DNA of 64,000 nucleotides from the NCBI GenBank assembly GCA_021818955.1, contig JAKASR010000005.1:1-64000 (forward strand), written 5' to 3'. The DNA comes from Acidobacteriota bacterium (lineage in GTDB: Bacteria > Acidobacteriota > Terriglobia > Terriglobales > SCQP01). The notes under the pieces were generated by a model. It was not told the DNA's origin, made no database searches, and saw only the letters and a program-made list of their open reading frames with translations. Shown piece by piece: positions 42,101 through 51,800 of the stretch (position 1 is its first letter; each line of letters opens with the position of its first letter). The translations under genes and the position numbers were made by a program.

Positions 42101-42798
42101 GTGGCGCAGTTCAGTCCGATAGCCAGCAAGGGTAGATGAGCCAGCGAAACCCAGAGCGCTTCGGCGCTTTGCCCGGCCAGCATGGCGCCCATCGGCTCGA
42201 TGGTGCCGGAAACAATGAAGGGTATGGGCTCGCTGGTTTCCTGGCGCAGGCGCAATATGGACAGGGCGGCCGCCTTGATATTGCGCGTATCCTGGCAAGT
42301 CTCGATCAGAAACAAGTCGGCGCCGCCTTCCCAAAGCGCCTTCGCCTGTTCATAGAAGGCTTCCCGCAGCTCGGGGAAAGTGACGCCGCCGGTTACCGAA
42401 ATGGCCCGCGTGGTGGGGCCGATCGAGCCTGCCACCCAGCGCGGGCGTCCGGAGGCGGCGTAGGCATCGGCGGCGGCGCGCGCCAGTTGAGCGGCGGCGC
42501 GGTTGATAGCCGTGACCCGCGCTTGCAAACCATATTCGGCCAGCACGATGCGCGTGCCGCCAAAGCTGTTGGTCTCGACAATATCGGCGCCGGCATCCAG
42601 ATAGCGGCGGTGAATGCCGGCGACCACATCGGGACGGCTGAGCACCAGGTGCTCGTTGCAGCCTTCCAGCTCCGGGCCGCCGAAATCCGCCGCAGTTAAA
42701 TGCTGCTGTTGCAGCATTGTGCCCATGGCGCCATCAAGCACCAGAATGCGTTCGTTTAAAGCAGTAAGCAGCGCCGCACGGCGCTCGGCGGGGTTCAT
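39196..42798 (-). CDS. metH: Cobalamin-dependent methionine synthase
   Basis: MetH transfers a methyl group from methyltetrahydrofolate to homocysteine via cobalamin. The 1200-residue protein (E. coli: 1227) has all modules. The homocysteine domain carries zinc ligands in [11 protein letters not shown] and [12 protein letters not shown] (about 290); the pterin-binding domain begins near [14 protein letters not shown]; the cobalamin domain contains the His-ligand motif [20 protein letters not shown] (about 760); and the C-terminal AdoMet-binding activation domain has [11 protein letters not shown]. An Ala/Pro-rich linker (about 905-940) separates the last two. No riboswitch was recognised upstream. 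CobB and the BtuF-like protein nearby fit its need for cobalamin. Confidence 0.95.
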   Translation of the reverse strand: [1200 protein letters not shown]

Positions 42799-42842
42799 CG
42801 TACTTCTATTTTAACGGGCAGCCATGCGAAAAAAGCGGCAGC

Positions 42843-42871
42843 TTGGGCAAGTACGGGAATCGTGCTACATT
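42843..42871 (+). promoter_or_regulatory. Possible promoter of the OPT transporter gene
   Basis: TTGGGC (42843-42848) and TACATT (42866-42871) are separated by 17 bp and lie about 60 bp upstream of the OPT start. Both boxes are only partial matches to the sigma-70 consensus. Confidence 0.3.
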
Positions 42872-42929
42872 TCCGCCGTGAGCACGCCTCGCCAAAACGG
42901 CCCGGCGCGCGCCGCAGGGAAATTATATT

Positions 42930-45137
42930 ATGGCCAGCCCGCACACTACGCCGTCGGCTTCAACCCCGCCCCCTCTGCCCATTTCCTACGTCGCGCCCGA
43001 GGCCAAACTCCCGGAATTCACCCCGCGCGCGGTGCTGCTGGGCTTGTTTTTCGGCCTGCTCTTCGGCGCGGTTTCGACTTACCTCGGGCTGCGTGCCGGG
43101 CTCACGGTTTCGGCCTCGATTCCGATTGCGGTGCTGGCGATCAGCATCTTCAAAAAACTGGGGCATTCGAGCATTTTAGAAAATAACCTGGTGCAGACCA
43201 CCGGCTCGGCGGGAGAATCCATCGCCGCGGGCGTGATTTTCACCCTGCCGGCGATGATCTTCCTGGGCTTTCCACTGGAATACTCGCGCATTTTCCTATT
43301 GGCCATGATTGGCGGCTGGCTGGGCATCTTGTTCATGATTCCGCTGCGGCGCTATCTGATCGTCGAGGAACATGGCGTTCTGGCCTATCCGGAAGGCACC
43401 GCCTGCGCCGACGTGCTCGAAGCCGGCGAGCGCGGAGGCAACTTCGCCGGACGGGTGTTCTGGGGACTGGGCATCGGCAGCCTCTATAAACTGCTGATGA
43501 ACGGTTTTTATTTTTGGCGGGAAAATCCCCAATACCAGCCGAGCTGGCTGCCCGGCGCCAGCTTCCGCATGGATATCACCCCCGAATATCTCGGCGTCGG
43601 CTACATCATCGGGGTGCGTACCTCGGCACTGCTGTTTGCCGGCGGCGTGCTTTCCTGGCTGGTGCTGGCGCCGGCCATTAAATTTTTTGGCGGCGCTTTT
43701 CCCCATGTCATTTATCCCGCCACCTCGCCCATCGCTCAACTTTCCCCGGACGACATTTGGGCCGCCTATATACGTCCGATCGGCGCGGGCGCGGTGGCGG
43801 CAGCGGGGCTGATCACGCTGTTGCGCACCTTGCCTACCATCGTCAACGCCTTTCGCAACAGTTGGCGCGAACTGCGCCTGCGCCGCCGGCAATTGGCCGC
43901 TGACACCCGGCTGCGCACCGAGCGCGACCTGCCGCTCTGGATGGTGTTGGCAGGGGCGGCGCTGCTCGGGTTGCTCACCTGGGCCATTCTGGCGTTTCGC
44001 TATAATCCGCACGCCGCCTGGTTCAGCAACGTGCTGAGCGCCCTGCTGGTGGTGCTGTTCGGTTTTTTCTTTGTCACCGTTTCCAGCCGCATCGTCGGCA
44101 TCATCGGCACTTCCTCCAATCCGGTTTCGGGCATGACCATTGCCACACTGGTGCTGACCTGTCTGCTTTTCGTACTGGCCGGTTGGACGGGCCACCTCTA
44201 TAGCGCGCTGGCGCTGAGCGTGGGAGGAGCAGTGGCCATCGCCGCCGCCAATGCCGGAGCGACCTCGCAGGATTTAAAAACCGGGTTTCTAGTCGGCGCC
44301 ACCCCCTGGAAACAACAGGTTGGCTTAATGCTGGGGGTGGTGGCCTCGGTGCTGGTGGTCGGCTACACCGTGCCCTTCCTTAACACCGCCTACGCCAGTT
44401 TCCGGCCGCTCACGATGCCGCTGCCGGCGATTGCCCGGCAGGCTGGCGGGACACAAACCTCCATCCCCGGCCTGAGCATCGAAAATCGCAATTTCACGCT
44501 GCCGGCGGCGGTGCTGCCGCAAGTCCGGCAGCGGCAATACTGGGAATTGAACGCCATCGGCGCAAGCTCGATTCCCGACGGTAAATATCTTTACGATCCG
44601 GCGCGAGGCTCCATTCGCATTCATTGGGTGCAGGGCATCGGGTCCGAACAGGTGCCGGCGCCGCAAGCGCAATTGATGGCTACGGTGATCAACGGCATCC
44701 TCAACCGGCGCCTGCCCTGGGTGCTGATCCTCATCGGCGTTTTCATCGTGGCCGTAGTCGAGATGCTAGGCGTGCGCTCGTTGGCGTTCGCGGTCGGGAC
44801 TTATCTGGGCCTGGGAACGACCGCCGCGATGTGCGCCGGCGGCGTCATTCGCTGGCTGGCGGAACGCGGCCGCGGGAAAGAAGGCGACACCGGGAGCGGC
44901 GCGCTCTATTCCAGCGGCCTGATTGCCGGGGGAGCAATCTTCGGCTTGCTCGCCGCCGTGATCGCCTACCTCAAAGCCAAAGGCCGGATCGGCCCGCAAG
45001 CGCTGGAATTCGGCCCGCAATGGTTGGGCGCCTGGGCGCGAAATCCCTGGCTGGCGCTAATCATATTTCTGGCGCTGGCCTATTCGCTTTACCGTTTCGG
45101 ACGGCTGCCCATGCCAGGAGGCAAACAGGATGAGTGA
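42930..45137 (+). CDS. OPT-family oligopeptide transporter
   Basis: The 735-residue inner-membrane protein has about 14-16 hydrophobic segments. Motifs of the bacterial OPT group are visible: EFTPRAVLLGLFFGLLFGAV, STYLGLRAGLTVSASIPIAV, TTGSAGESIAAGVIFTLPAM, YPEGTACADVLEAGERGG and ISSSRIVG-like segments (SSRIVGIIGTSSNPVSGMT). The family imports oligopeptides or metal-chelate complexes by proton symport. A long hydrophilic insert (about 485-575) lies outside the membrane. The stop overlaps the start of a zinc-ribbon gene. An AGGGA box precedes the ATG. Confidence 0.9.
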   Translation: MASPHTTPSASTPPPLPISYVAPEAKLPEFTPRAVLLGLFFGLLFGAVSTYLGLRAGLTVSASIPIAVLAISIFKKLGHSSILENNLVQTTGSAGESIAAGVIFTLPAMIFLGFPLEYSRIFLLAMIGGWLGILFMIPLRRYLIVEEHGVLAYPEGTACADVLEAGERGGNFAGRVFWGLGIGSLYKLLMNGFYFWRENPQYQPSWLPGASFRMDITPEYLGVGYIIGVRTSALLFAGGVLSWLVLAPAIKFFGGAFPHVIYPATSPIAQLSPDDIWAAYIRPIGAGAVAAAGLITLLRTLPTIVNAFRNSWRELRLRRRQLAADTRLRTERDLPLWMVLAGAALLGLLTWAILAFRYNPHAAWFSNVLSALLVVLFGFFFVTVSSRIVGIIGTSSNPVSGMTIATLVLTCLLFVLAGWTGHLYSALALSVGGAVAIAAANAGATSQDLKTGFLVGATPWKQQVGLMLGVVASVLVVGYTVPFLNTAYASFRPLTMPLPAIARQAGGTQTSIPGLSIENRNFTLPAAVLPQVRQRQYWELNAIGASSIPDGKYLYDPARGSIRIHWVQGIGSEQVPAPQAQLMATVINGILNRRLPWVLILIGVFIVAVVEMLGVRSLAFAVGTYLGLGTTAAMCAGGVIRWLAERGRGKEGDTGSGALYSSGLIAGGAIFGLLAAVIAYLKAKGRIGPQALEFGPQWLGAWARNPWLALIIFLALAYSLYRFGRLPMPGGKQDE

Positions 45138-45315
45138 CGCTCCCGATCGCGTTCCGTTCCCCTCCTATCCATCCCGGCAAGCCGGAATGGATAGCCAACT
45201 CCCGGAGCCGGCGCTGCGTTATTGCCCCAATTGTTCGCGCCGGCTGGAGGAGCGCAATTGCAAACTGCTCTGTCCCGGTTGTGGGTACTTTCTCTCCTGC
45301 GCGGATTATTACTAG
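45130..45315 (+). CDS. Small zinc-ribbon protein overlapping the OPT gene
   Basis: The 61-residue protein starts at ATG 45130 within the last codons of the OPT gene (8-bp overlap), behind an AGGAGG-like box, so it is translationally coupled. Two Cys pairs, YCPNC and LCPGCGYF, spaced about 17 residues apart form a zinc ribbon. The family role is unknown; it may bind metal or regulate the transporter, which is inference from linkage alone. The last residues (SCADYY) are unusually aromatic. Confidence 0.75.
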   Translation: MSDAPDRVPFPSYPSRQAGMDSQLPEPALRYCPNCSRRLEERNCKLLCPGCGYFLSCADYY

Positions 45316-45461
45316 GCTATCGCCCCAACGCGATGTCAGCCAAAGCCGTTTGCAAAGCGGGCCGGTTTCGGAGGGCCGAATGAAACCCTCTGCTGGCGGT
45401 GGATGCCGCGGCCGGTTGCGATGTTGCGCCGTGGAGGCGGGCGCATGTGAGTGGAAATTAA

Positions 45462-46640
45462 TCAGTTGCTGCCGCTCTGCAATTCGGAAGCGGCGGCAGT
45501 AAACTTCAAGGATAATGTCCGCGAGGCGGCATCGCGCAAGCCGGATGAGATCAGTTTCGAGATATAGGAATCGCCGCTTTTCACCCTGCCGTTGCGAATT
45601 TCGGGCCAGAGCGTGGCGGGCAGGTTGAGAAAAATCTGCACCATCGCGGGATCGAACTGGCGTCCGGATTGGTCCTGGATTTCGCGCCGCGCGGCCTCGA
45701 AGCCCAGCGAGCGGCGGTAGGGGCGATTCGAGGTCATGGCATCGAGCGCATCGGCGACGGAAAAGATGCGCGCGCTGAACGGAATGTCTTCCCCGGTCAG
45801 GCCGCGTGGATAGCCGCTTCCATCGAAGCGTTCATGATGGCTGAGAATCAGATCCGCGGCAGGCTCGAGGAAGGCAATCTGGCGCACCATCTCATAGCCG
45901 ATGGGAACATGGGTTTGCATGATCTGGCGCTCGGCGTCGGTCAATTGACCCGGCTTAAGCAGGATTGAATCCGGGATAGCCAGCTTCCCGATATCGTGCA
46001 AGTACGCGCCGCGAATGGCGTCGGGCAGCCGTTCCGCCGGGAAGCCGGCCGCTTCGGCCAGGGTTATGAAATACCGGCTGACGCGCAGAGCATGGCCGCC
46101 CGTCTCATCATCGCGCAAATCCAGGGCCGCGCCCAATACCGCCAAGGTCTGGTTGTAGTTGGTTTCGATTTTTTGCAAGGCCGCCTGCAGCATCGCGGTG
46201 CGTTCGCGCACCATATTTTCCAGGTGATCGCGATAGCGGTCCAGTTCCATCTGCATGCGCTTGCGTTCCAGCGCCCAGCCCACGGCACTAATCACATTCG
46301 AGAGCTGAAAGGGCTTGATCAAATAATCGGCGGCGCCGCGCTTCATCGCCTCCACGCCGATGCGCACATCGGATTCCGCCGTGACCAGCAAAAACACCAA
46401 ATGCGGCCAGCGGGCCTGCGCTAGCTGCATGAAGCGCAGGCCATTCATGCCGTTCCCCAGGTGCAGATCGGAGATGATGGCGTCAAAACGCTCGCGCTCC
46501 AGACAAAGCAGCGCATCTTCGACATTACCGGCGGTTTGACAAATATAGCCGGCCTGGCTTAAGGCGTCCTGCAGTAATTCGCAGATATCCGCCTCATCGT
46601 CCACCGCCAGAACTTTAGATTGCTGAGACGGTAAGTTCAT
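45462..46640 (-). CDS. Response regulator with HD-GYP phosphodiesterase domain
   Basis: The 392-residue protein has a receiver domain (residues 6-125; phosphoacceptor Asp in FDAIISDLHLG, DDEAD at the N-terminus, Lys in DYLIKPF), a coiled-coil linker (about 125-165) and an HD-GYP domain. The latter shows LHDIGKLAIPDSIL, HVPIGYEMV, LILSHHERFDGSGYPRGLTG and FSVADALDAMTS, with metal ligands and the GYP motif. HD-GYP proteins degrade cyclic di-GMP. No sensor kinase is adjacent. I chose the ATG at 46640 because the receiver begins about 10 residues later. Confidence 0.9.
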   Translation of the reverse strand: MNLPSQQSKVLAVDDEADICELLQDALSQAGYICQTAGNVEDALLCLERERFDAIISDLHLGNGMNGLRFMQLAQARWPHLVFLLVTAESDVRIGVEAMKRGAADYLIKPFQLSNVISAVGWALERKRMQMELDRYRDHLENMVRERTAMLQAALQKIETNYNQTLAVLGAALDLRDDETGGHALRVSRYFITLAEAAGFPAERLPDAIRGAYLHDIGKLAIPDSILLKPGQLTDAERQIMQTHVPIGYEMVRQIAFLEPAADLILSHHERFDGSGYPRGLTGEDIPFSARIFSVADALDAMTSNRPYRRSLGFEAARREIQDQSGRQFDPAMVQIFLNLPATLWPEIRNGRVKSGDSYISKLISSGLRDAASRTLSLKFTAAASELQSGSN

Positions 46641-46741
46641 GAAAACATGAGCGTGAAACCGTGATCGAAAGCTCCATGCTGCTTGAATTTCGTCCTGAGA
46701 GTCAATGGCCGGGCGGAGTTTTGTTGCCGGGCCACAATGAA

Positions 46742-47833
46742 TTACGGTCGTAGCACCGTGCCTCCAGGTTGAACCGTCAGCGGCACCGCCAGCGTAAATT
46801 GCAACCGGGTTTCGGCAGGCAGTGTAATTTCGGGAGCCTTCCGTGCGGCTTGCGTGGCGGCGCCCGCGCCCGCGCCAATGGCAGCGCCAATCGCCGCGCC
46901 TTTCCCACCACCCGCAATGGCGCCGATCAAAGCGCCTAATACGGTGCCTCCCCCCATAACTTTGGCGGTGGTTTTGCCTTGCGCCGAAGTTACATGATCC
47001 CAAAGCGAGGTGCGCAATGTATACGACAGGCCATTGTATTGAACGCGATTCAGCACCAGGCGAAGCTCGGATTGACCCCGATAATGCCCGGCGGAATGCG
47101 CCATCAGCACTATTCCGGAGATCAATGCGTCACGAGGAATGACGCGCTGCCCCTGCCATACCACCGGATCGGCAAGATGGGCGGTAAAACCCTGGCCGCT
47201 TTGGTTTTCATTGGATGAAAGCTGTTTATCCAACATCACCGAAAGCGTAGTACCGGCGGGTAACGTCACGGTTACCGGTTGCGGGGGCGCGGCCGGCGCG
47301 GGAGCGGCAGCGGGTACGGGAGCCGCGGCAGTCGCCGGTGGCAGGCTCGGCGCCGGATTCGCCGCGACTGCGACTATGCGCTTTCTGCGCTTGAGGGGTT
47401 GCCGCGTTTTATGAGCTGCGCGCTGTTGCGCAGGCCCATTTCCCCATTTCCGCTTGGCCGCAGGCAGCGCCGTTGCGGGAGGATTATTTCGCGCGATCAC
47501 GGACGGCGGCGCCGAGGCTACGGAGATTTCATTTAAAACGCGTTGCGCGCCCGCCTGATTGGCGTCGGTTTCGGCGGCCATCCGCAAAGCTTCCGTGGAG
47601 GCTGTGCCGGAAAGCACGATCATGCCCTGTTGCGCCGAGACGTGGATTGGTTGACTGGAGAGGCTGGGATCCTGGCTGATCCGCTGCTGGACCTTTTGAG
47701 CTAGCGCCTGATCATTGGTTGCAGCACGATGGCACCCGGCTAAGCCGCCCAAAAGAAATAAGCCCGCCAAAAATACTCCCAGCCAAGACTTGCGGCCAAG
47801 CAGACGGAGACCAATTTCAGAAATCGAGTACAT
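46742..47833 (-). CDS. BON-domain lipoprotein with glycine-zipper C-terminus
   Basis: The 363-residue protein has a signal peptide ending in a lipobox Cys34 (LLGGLAGC), a BON domain at about 42-108 ([17 protein letters not shown], then [18 protein letters not shown]), a Pro/Ala-rich linker and a C-terminal domain. The latter has [33 protein letters not shown] and a glycine zipper ([20 protein letters not shown]) like those in outer-membrane lipoproteins. BON domains bind phospholipid. It probably sits in the outer membrane facing the periplasm. AGAGGG lies 5 nt before the ATG. Confidence 0.8.
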   Translation of the reverse strand: MYSISEIGLRLLGRKSWLGVFLAGLFLLGGLAGCHRAATNDQALAQKVQQRISQDPSLSSQPIHVSAQQGMIVLSGTASTEALRMAAETDANQAGAQRVLNEISVASAPPSVIARNNPPATALPAAKRKWGNGPAQQRAAHKTRQPLKRRKRIVAVAANPAPSLPPATAAAPVPAAAPAPAAPPQPVTVTLPAGTTLSVMLDKQLSSNENQSGQGFTAHLADPVVWQGQRVIPRDALISGIVLMAHSAGHYRGQSELRLVLNRVQYNGLSYTLRTSLWDHVTSAQGKTTAKVMGGGTVLGALIGAIAGGGKGAAIGAAIGAGAGAATQAARKAPEITLPAETRLQFTLAVPLTVQPGGTVLRP

Positions 47834-47868
47834 AATTACCCTCTTTATGACCCTTTCCTAGTGAGCAG

Positions 47869-47898
47869 ATATTATGCAATTTAATACCCACTTTTGAA
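47869..47898 (-). promoter_or_regulatory. Possible promoter of the BON lipoprotein gene
   Basis: On the minus strand TTCAAA (47898-47893) and TAATAT (47874-47869) are spaced 18 bp apart. Transcription would start about 30 nt before the ATG at 47833. Confidence 0.35.
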
Positions 47899-48011
47899 AG
47901 CGAGAAAATCACTGTTCAGTCAACTACCCCTGAGATCAAAATGACTCGATTTCAGGCCAGTCGGGATCATTCCGGCATCACGCGGCTTCAAAACGTAGCT
48001 TTTAACATACA

Positions 48012-48026
48012 TTCAGTCTAACTGAA
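48012..48026. promoter_or_regulatory. Palindrome TTCAGT-CTA-ACTGAA, candidate operator
   Basis: This perfect 6-bp inverted repeat with a 3-nt centre lies about 115 bp upstream of the putative promoter of the BON lipoprotein gene. A related half-site (TTCAGTC) occurs at about 47916. A regulator site is possible but not proven. Confidence 0.3.
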
Positions 48027-48075
48027 GATCATTTCCGGCCTCGCCACGGCCTTCTGTAAATGGCACGCAGGCAAT

Positions 48076-48879
48076 TTAGGGGCTAATTTTACGCCAGCCG
48101 GTCAGCGACCATTCCCGTAATGAAACTCCGAATAAGCCAGCCAGTGAACGTGGCGTCAACAGGCGCTGACGGGGGCCATCGGCGATAATCCGGCCACCGC
48201 GAAGAAATAACACGCGGCGAATTTCAGGTATCAAATCTTCCACTTGGTGAGTAACCACGATCAAGCCGGGGCCGGAGCGTGCAAGACGGCGGAGATGGCG
48301 GCGCAACTGGCTGCGCGCCAGCGGGTCGAGGCTGGCGCCGGGTTCATCCAGCAGCAGGGTGGCGGGACCGTGGACCAGCGCGCGCGCAATTAACAAGCGG
48401 CGCAATTCGCCCGCCGATAAGGTCGCGGCGGAGCGCCGGCAGAGGTGCGCGACCCCCAATTGCCGCATGGCTTCGCGGGCCTGCCGGCGCATGCCGGGTG
48501 AAACCGGCGCCGCGACAGGCAGCACACGGCTGCCAAAAAAGCCGGCAAGCACCAGTTCCATGGCGGTCAAGCCCGGGGGTGGAGACCAGCCATCCTGCAG
48601 CACAATGCCCAATTGGGCACGCAAGGCCCAGATATCCCACTGCTCGCGTCCGAGCAAGCGCAGACGAGCGCCACGCCGCGCCAGCGGATAGAGATCGCGC
48701 GTCAGCAACTGCAGCAGCGTGGATTTGCCCGCGCCGTTAGGCCCCAGAATCGCCGCAGTCTCGCCCTGCTCCAGCTTCAGGGATAAGCCGCGCAAAACGC
48801 GGCGGCCGCCGCGCACGACGGAGACATTCCGCATTTCCAACAGCGGCGCCGGCGCGGCCTTTTCGCCGGGCTTAACGTC
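48076..48879 (-). CDS. ABC transporter ATP-binding protein, stand-alone
   Basis: The protein (267 residues from GTG 48879) is an ABC ATPase with Walker A AILGPNGAGKSTLLQLL, Q-loop IVLQDGWSPPPG, signature LSAGELRRLLIARAL (variant SAGE instead of SGGQ), Walker B TLLLDEPGASLDP and H-loop IVVTHQ. No permease is adjacent. It resembles ModF/YlmA-type ATPases. I prefer the GTG at 48879 because it overlaps the previous gene's stop by 8 bp; an ATG at 48927 would overlap by 56 bp and encode a Cys-rich tail with no homology. Confidence 0.8.
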   Translation of the reverse strand, partial: DVKPGEKAAPAPLLEMRNVSVVRGGRRVLRGLSLKLEQGETAAILGPNGAGKSTLLQLLTRDLYPLARRGARLRLLGREQWDIWALRAQLGIVLQDGWSPPPGLTAMELVLAGFFGSRVLPVAAPVSPGMRRQAREAMRQLGVAHLCRRSAATLSAGELRRLLIARALVHGPATLLLDEPGASLDPLARSQLRRHLRRLARSGPGLIVVTHQVEDLIPEIRRVLFLRGGRIIADGPRQRLLTPRSLAGLFGVSLREWSLTGWRKISP

Positions 48880-51800
48880 CACCGCTGCTTGCCGGCTGCA
48901 ATTGACGCAACTGCCGCAAGACGGCATGCAGCGCGGCCAATGTGTGCCGGCTGAGTTGCGCCTGCTGTTGAGTGGGAGGGGCGTCGGCGCCCATCACCGA
49001 AGTATAAAGCAGCGACAAACGGCTATTGAGCTGGATCAGATTCGGCGCCCGCTGTTGGGCATGGAAATGAAAGGCGCCGGCCGGCGTCACCCCTAAAAGC
49101 GCTTTCAATCGCTGCAATGCGGCCGTATTTCCAGCACCCCGTAAGTGCGCTTGCAGCCGGCGCGCAGCCTGGATCGCCTGCATATCCTGGGTTAGCCCGT
49201 TTGTAATCTGGAGCGCCAAATGCAACTGGCGGGCCAGAGCGGTGCGCGCAACATGCACACGGGGATCATTTCCGACCCGCAGGTATTGCGTGTAAGAGCG
49301 GCCAGCGACGGTCAGCACCAACCGGTAACGTCCGGGCAGCACCAGCGGCCCGCGCGGACGGCGCGGGGTGCGATGAGGAATGGCGGCAATCGTGTAATCG
49401 AAGCTCAGGACCTGCACATGCGGATAATGCAGGCTCCAGACAAAGCGATTGAGTCCGGGTTGGTCCGGCAGGGAGACCGGCGGGCGCAACCAATACGGCG
49501 GCACATTTTTCGGGCCGATGGCGTGGTGATGGAGGACGCTGGAATATTGCCGCACGAGCCGGCCGCGAAGATCGTAGATCCGCAATTCCAGGGGCGACGC
49601 CGGCGCCTGGCGCAAATAGTAATACAGGGTCGCGCCATCCGGCGGGTTGGCGCCGGCGGGGGTTTCAACCGAAAACGGCGTATCCGTATTGACATCGCGG
49701 CGGATGCGCACCGCGGCGCGCGGGCGGTAAAACACCACCGCGTGGCCGGCATCGGCCGGCTGGATTTGGCGCAGGGGAGAGATATCGTCCAGCACCCAGA
49801 AGGAACGCCCATGAGTCGCGACAACCAGGTCCTGATCGCGAATGGCCAGGTCGCGAATCGAGCAGGTGGGCAGGTTGAGCTGCAAGGGCTGCCAGTGGCC
49901 GCCATCGTCGAAGGAGACATAGACGCCGGTTTCGGTGCCGGCGTAGAGCAAGCCGCGGCGCACCGGGTCGGCGAGAATGGCGTGCACGTAAGCGGGCGCG
50001 CTGATGCCTTGAGTAATCAGCCTCCAGTGGCGGCCAAAGTCGCGGGTGCGATAAATGTAGGGCTGGCGATCGTCGAGGCGGCGGCGGTTGACGGCGGCAT
50101 AGGCGGTGCCGGCGGCGAAAGGCGAGGCGGCGATCATGCTGACTTCGCTCCAGGCCGGCAACGAAGGCGGCGTGACGTTTTGCCAGGCGCGGCCATGATC
50201 GCGCGTGAGTTGGATGAAGCCGTTATCGGTGCCGATCCAGATTTCGCCCGCCGCAATCCGCGAAGGGGCGATGGTGTAGATCACGCCGGCGTTGCGAGCG
50301 CGGGGATCACGCAAGAGCGCCGAGGGGCGCGGCCCGGCGGGCCGGCGGCTGGCGCCGCGCGTCAGGTCGGGGCTGATGCGCTGCCAGGATTGCCCGCCGT
50401 TGGTGGTGACATAAAGAAACTGCGAAGCAAAAAACAGCTCGTGCGGGTTGCGCGGGGAAAAGAGCAGCGGCGAAGTCCAGGTGAAGCGCAGCACCGGGCC
50501 CGGACCGGGCACCGGCTGGGGGGAGACGTCGCGCACTTGCCCGGTCACGCGGTCGAAACTGGTCACGCCGCCGCCATAATTGCCGGCGAAAATGATATTC
50601 GGATGGAGCGGGTCGGGGGCAATATAGCCGCTTTCCCCGCCGCCGACCTGGAACCAGTTCTGGATGGTGATCTCGCCGTTATTGTCGCGACTGGTGGTCG
50701 CCAGCGTGCCGCTATCCTGCTGCGCGCCGTAAACGTTATAGGGGTACTGATGATCGAGCGCGACGTGATAGTACTGTCCGGTGGCCTGGTTGTACCAGGA
50801 ACTCCAGGAACGGGCGCCATTCACACTGACCTTCACGCCCTGATCGCTGCCCAGGATCATGCGATGAGGATGGCGCGGCGCGATCCAGAGCTGGTGATAA
50901 TCGTTGCCGCCGGGCGCGCCCTCGATGGCATGAAAATGCCGGCCGCCATCGCGCGAGCGGTAGAGCGAAGTATTGACCGCATAGACCACGTTGGGATCAA
51001 GTGGATCCACGGTCAACGAACTGAAATACCAGGAGCGGCCGCGGATGCGTGGATCGCGCGAGACCCGCCGCCAGCGCTCGCCGGCATCGTCGGAGCGGTA
51101 CAGGCCGCCGCGATGATTGGCGCGCAGGATGGCGTAGACGCGGTTATCCGTTCCCGCGGCCAGGCCAATGCGGCCATAGGGCTTGGGCGGCAGACCCCGC
51201 GTCAATTCGGTCCAGGTTTCGCCGCCATCGGTGGATTTGTAAATACCGCCGCCCGGGCCGCTGAGCGGCGCGTAGGTGCTCCAGAACGGCCGCCGCACCT
51301 GCCAGAGCGCGGCATAGACCACGCGGGGATCGCCCGGCGCGTAGCACAGATCAATCGCGCCGGTGTTGTCGCCTTTGCCTAAGACTTTGCGCCAATGGAG
51401 GCCGCCATCCGTGGTGAGAAAGACGCCGCGTTCGGGGCTGGGGCCATAGGGATCGCCCAGCACCGCCACTAAAACGCGATTGGCGTCCCGCGGATCCACT
51501 ATGATGCGGCCGAAAGCCAGGCCGTGGCTCAAGCCGACGGGCTGCCAGGTGCGGCCGGCATCGGTGGATTTGTACATGCCGCCGCCCAGCGACATATCCG
51601 AGCGCATATCGGCTTCGCCGGCGCCGGCATAGAGCACCGCAGGATTCGAGGGCGCAACCGCCAGGGCGCCGATGGAGGCGACCGCGGTATGCCGCCAGAG
51701 CGCATGCCAGGTGCGGCCGGCATCGCTGCTTTTCCAGACGCCGCCATCCACCGAGCCGAAATAGAAGGTATTGGGATGGCCGGGCACGCCGGTCACGGCC

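Noticed and set aside
42799-42929. Cobalamin or S-adenosylmethionine riboswitch between metH and the OPT gene
   Set aside because: The 131-bp gap lacks recognisable conserved boxes and is too short for a full cobalamin riboswitch on the metH side.
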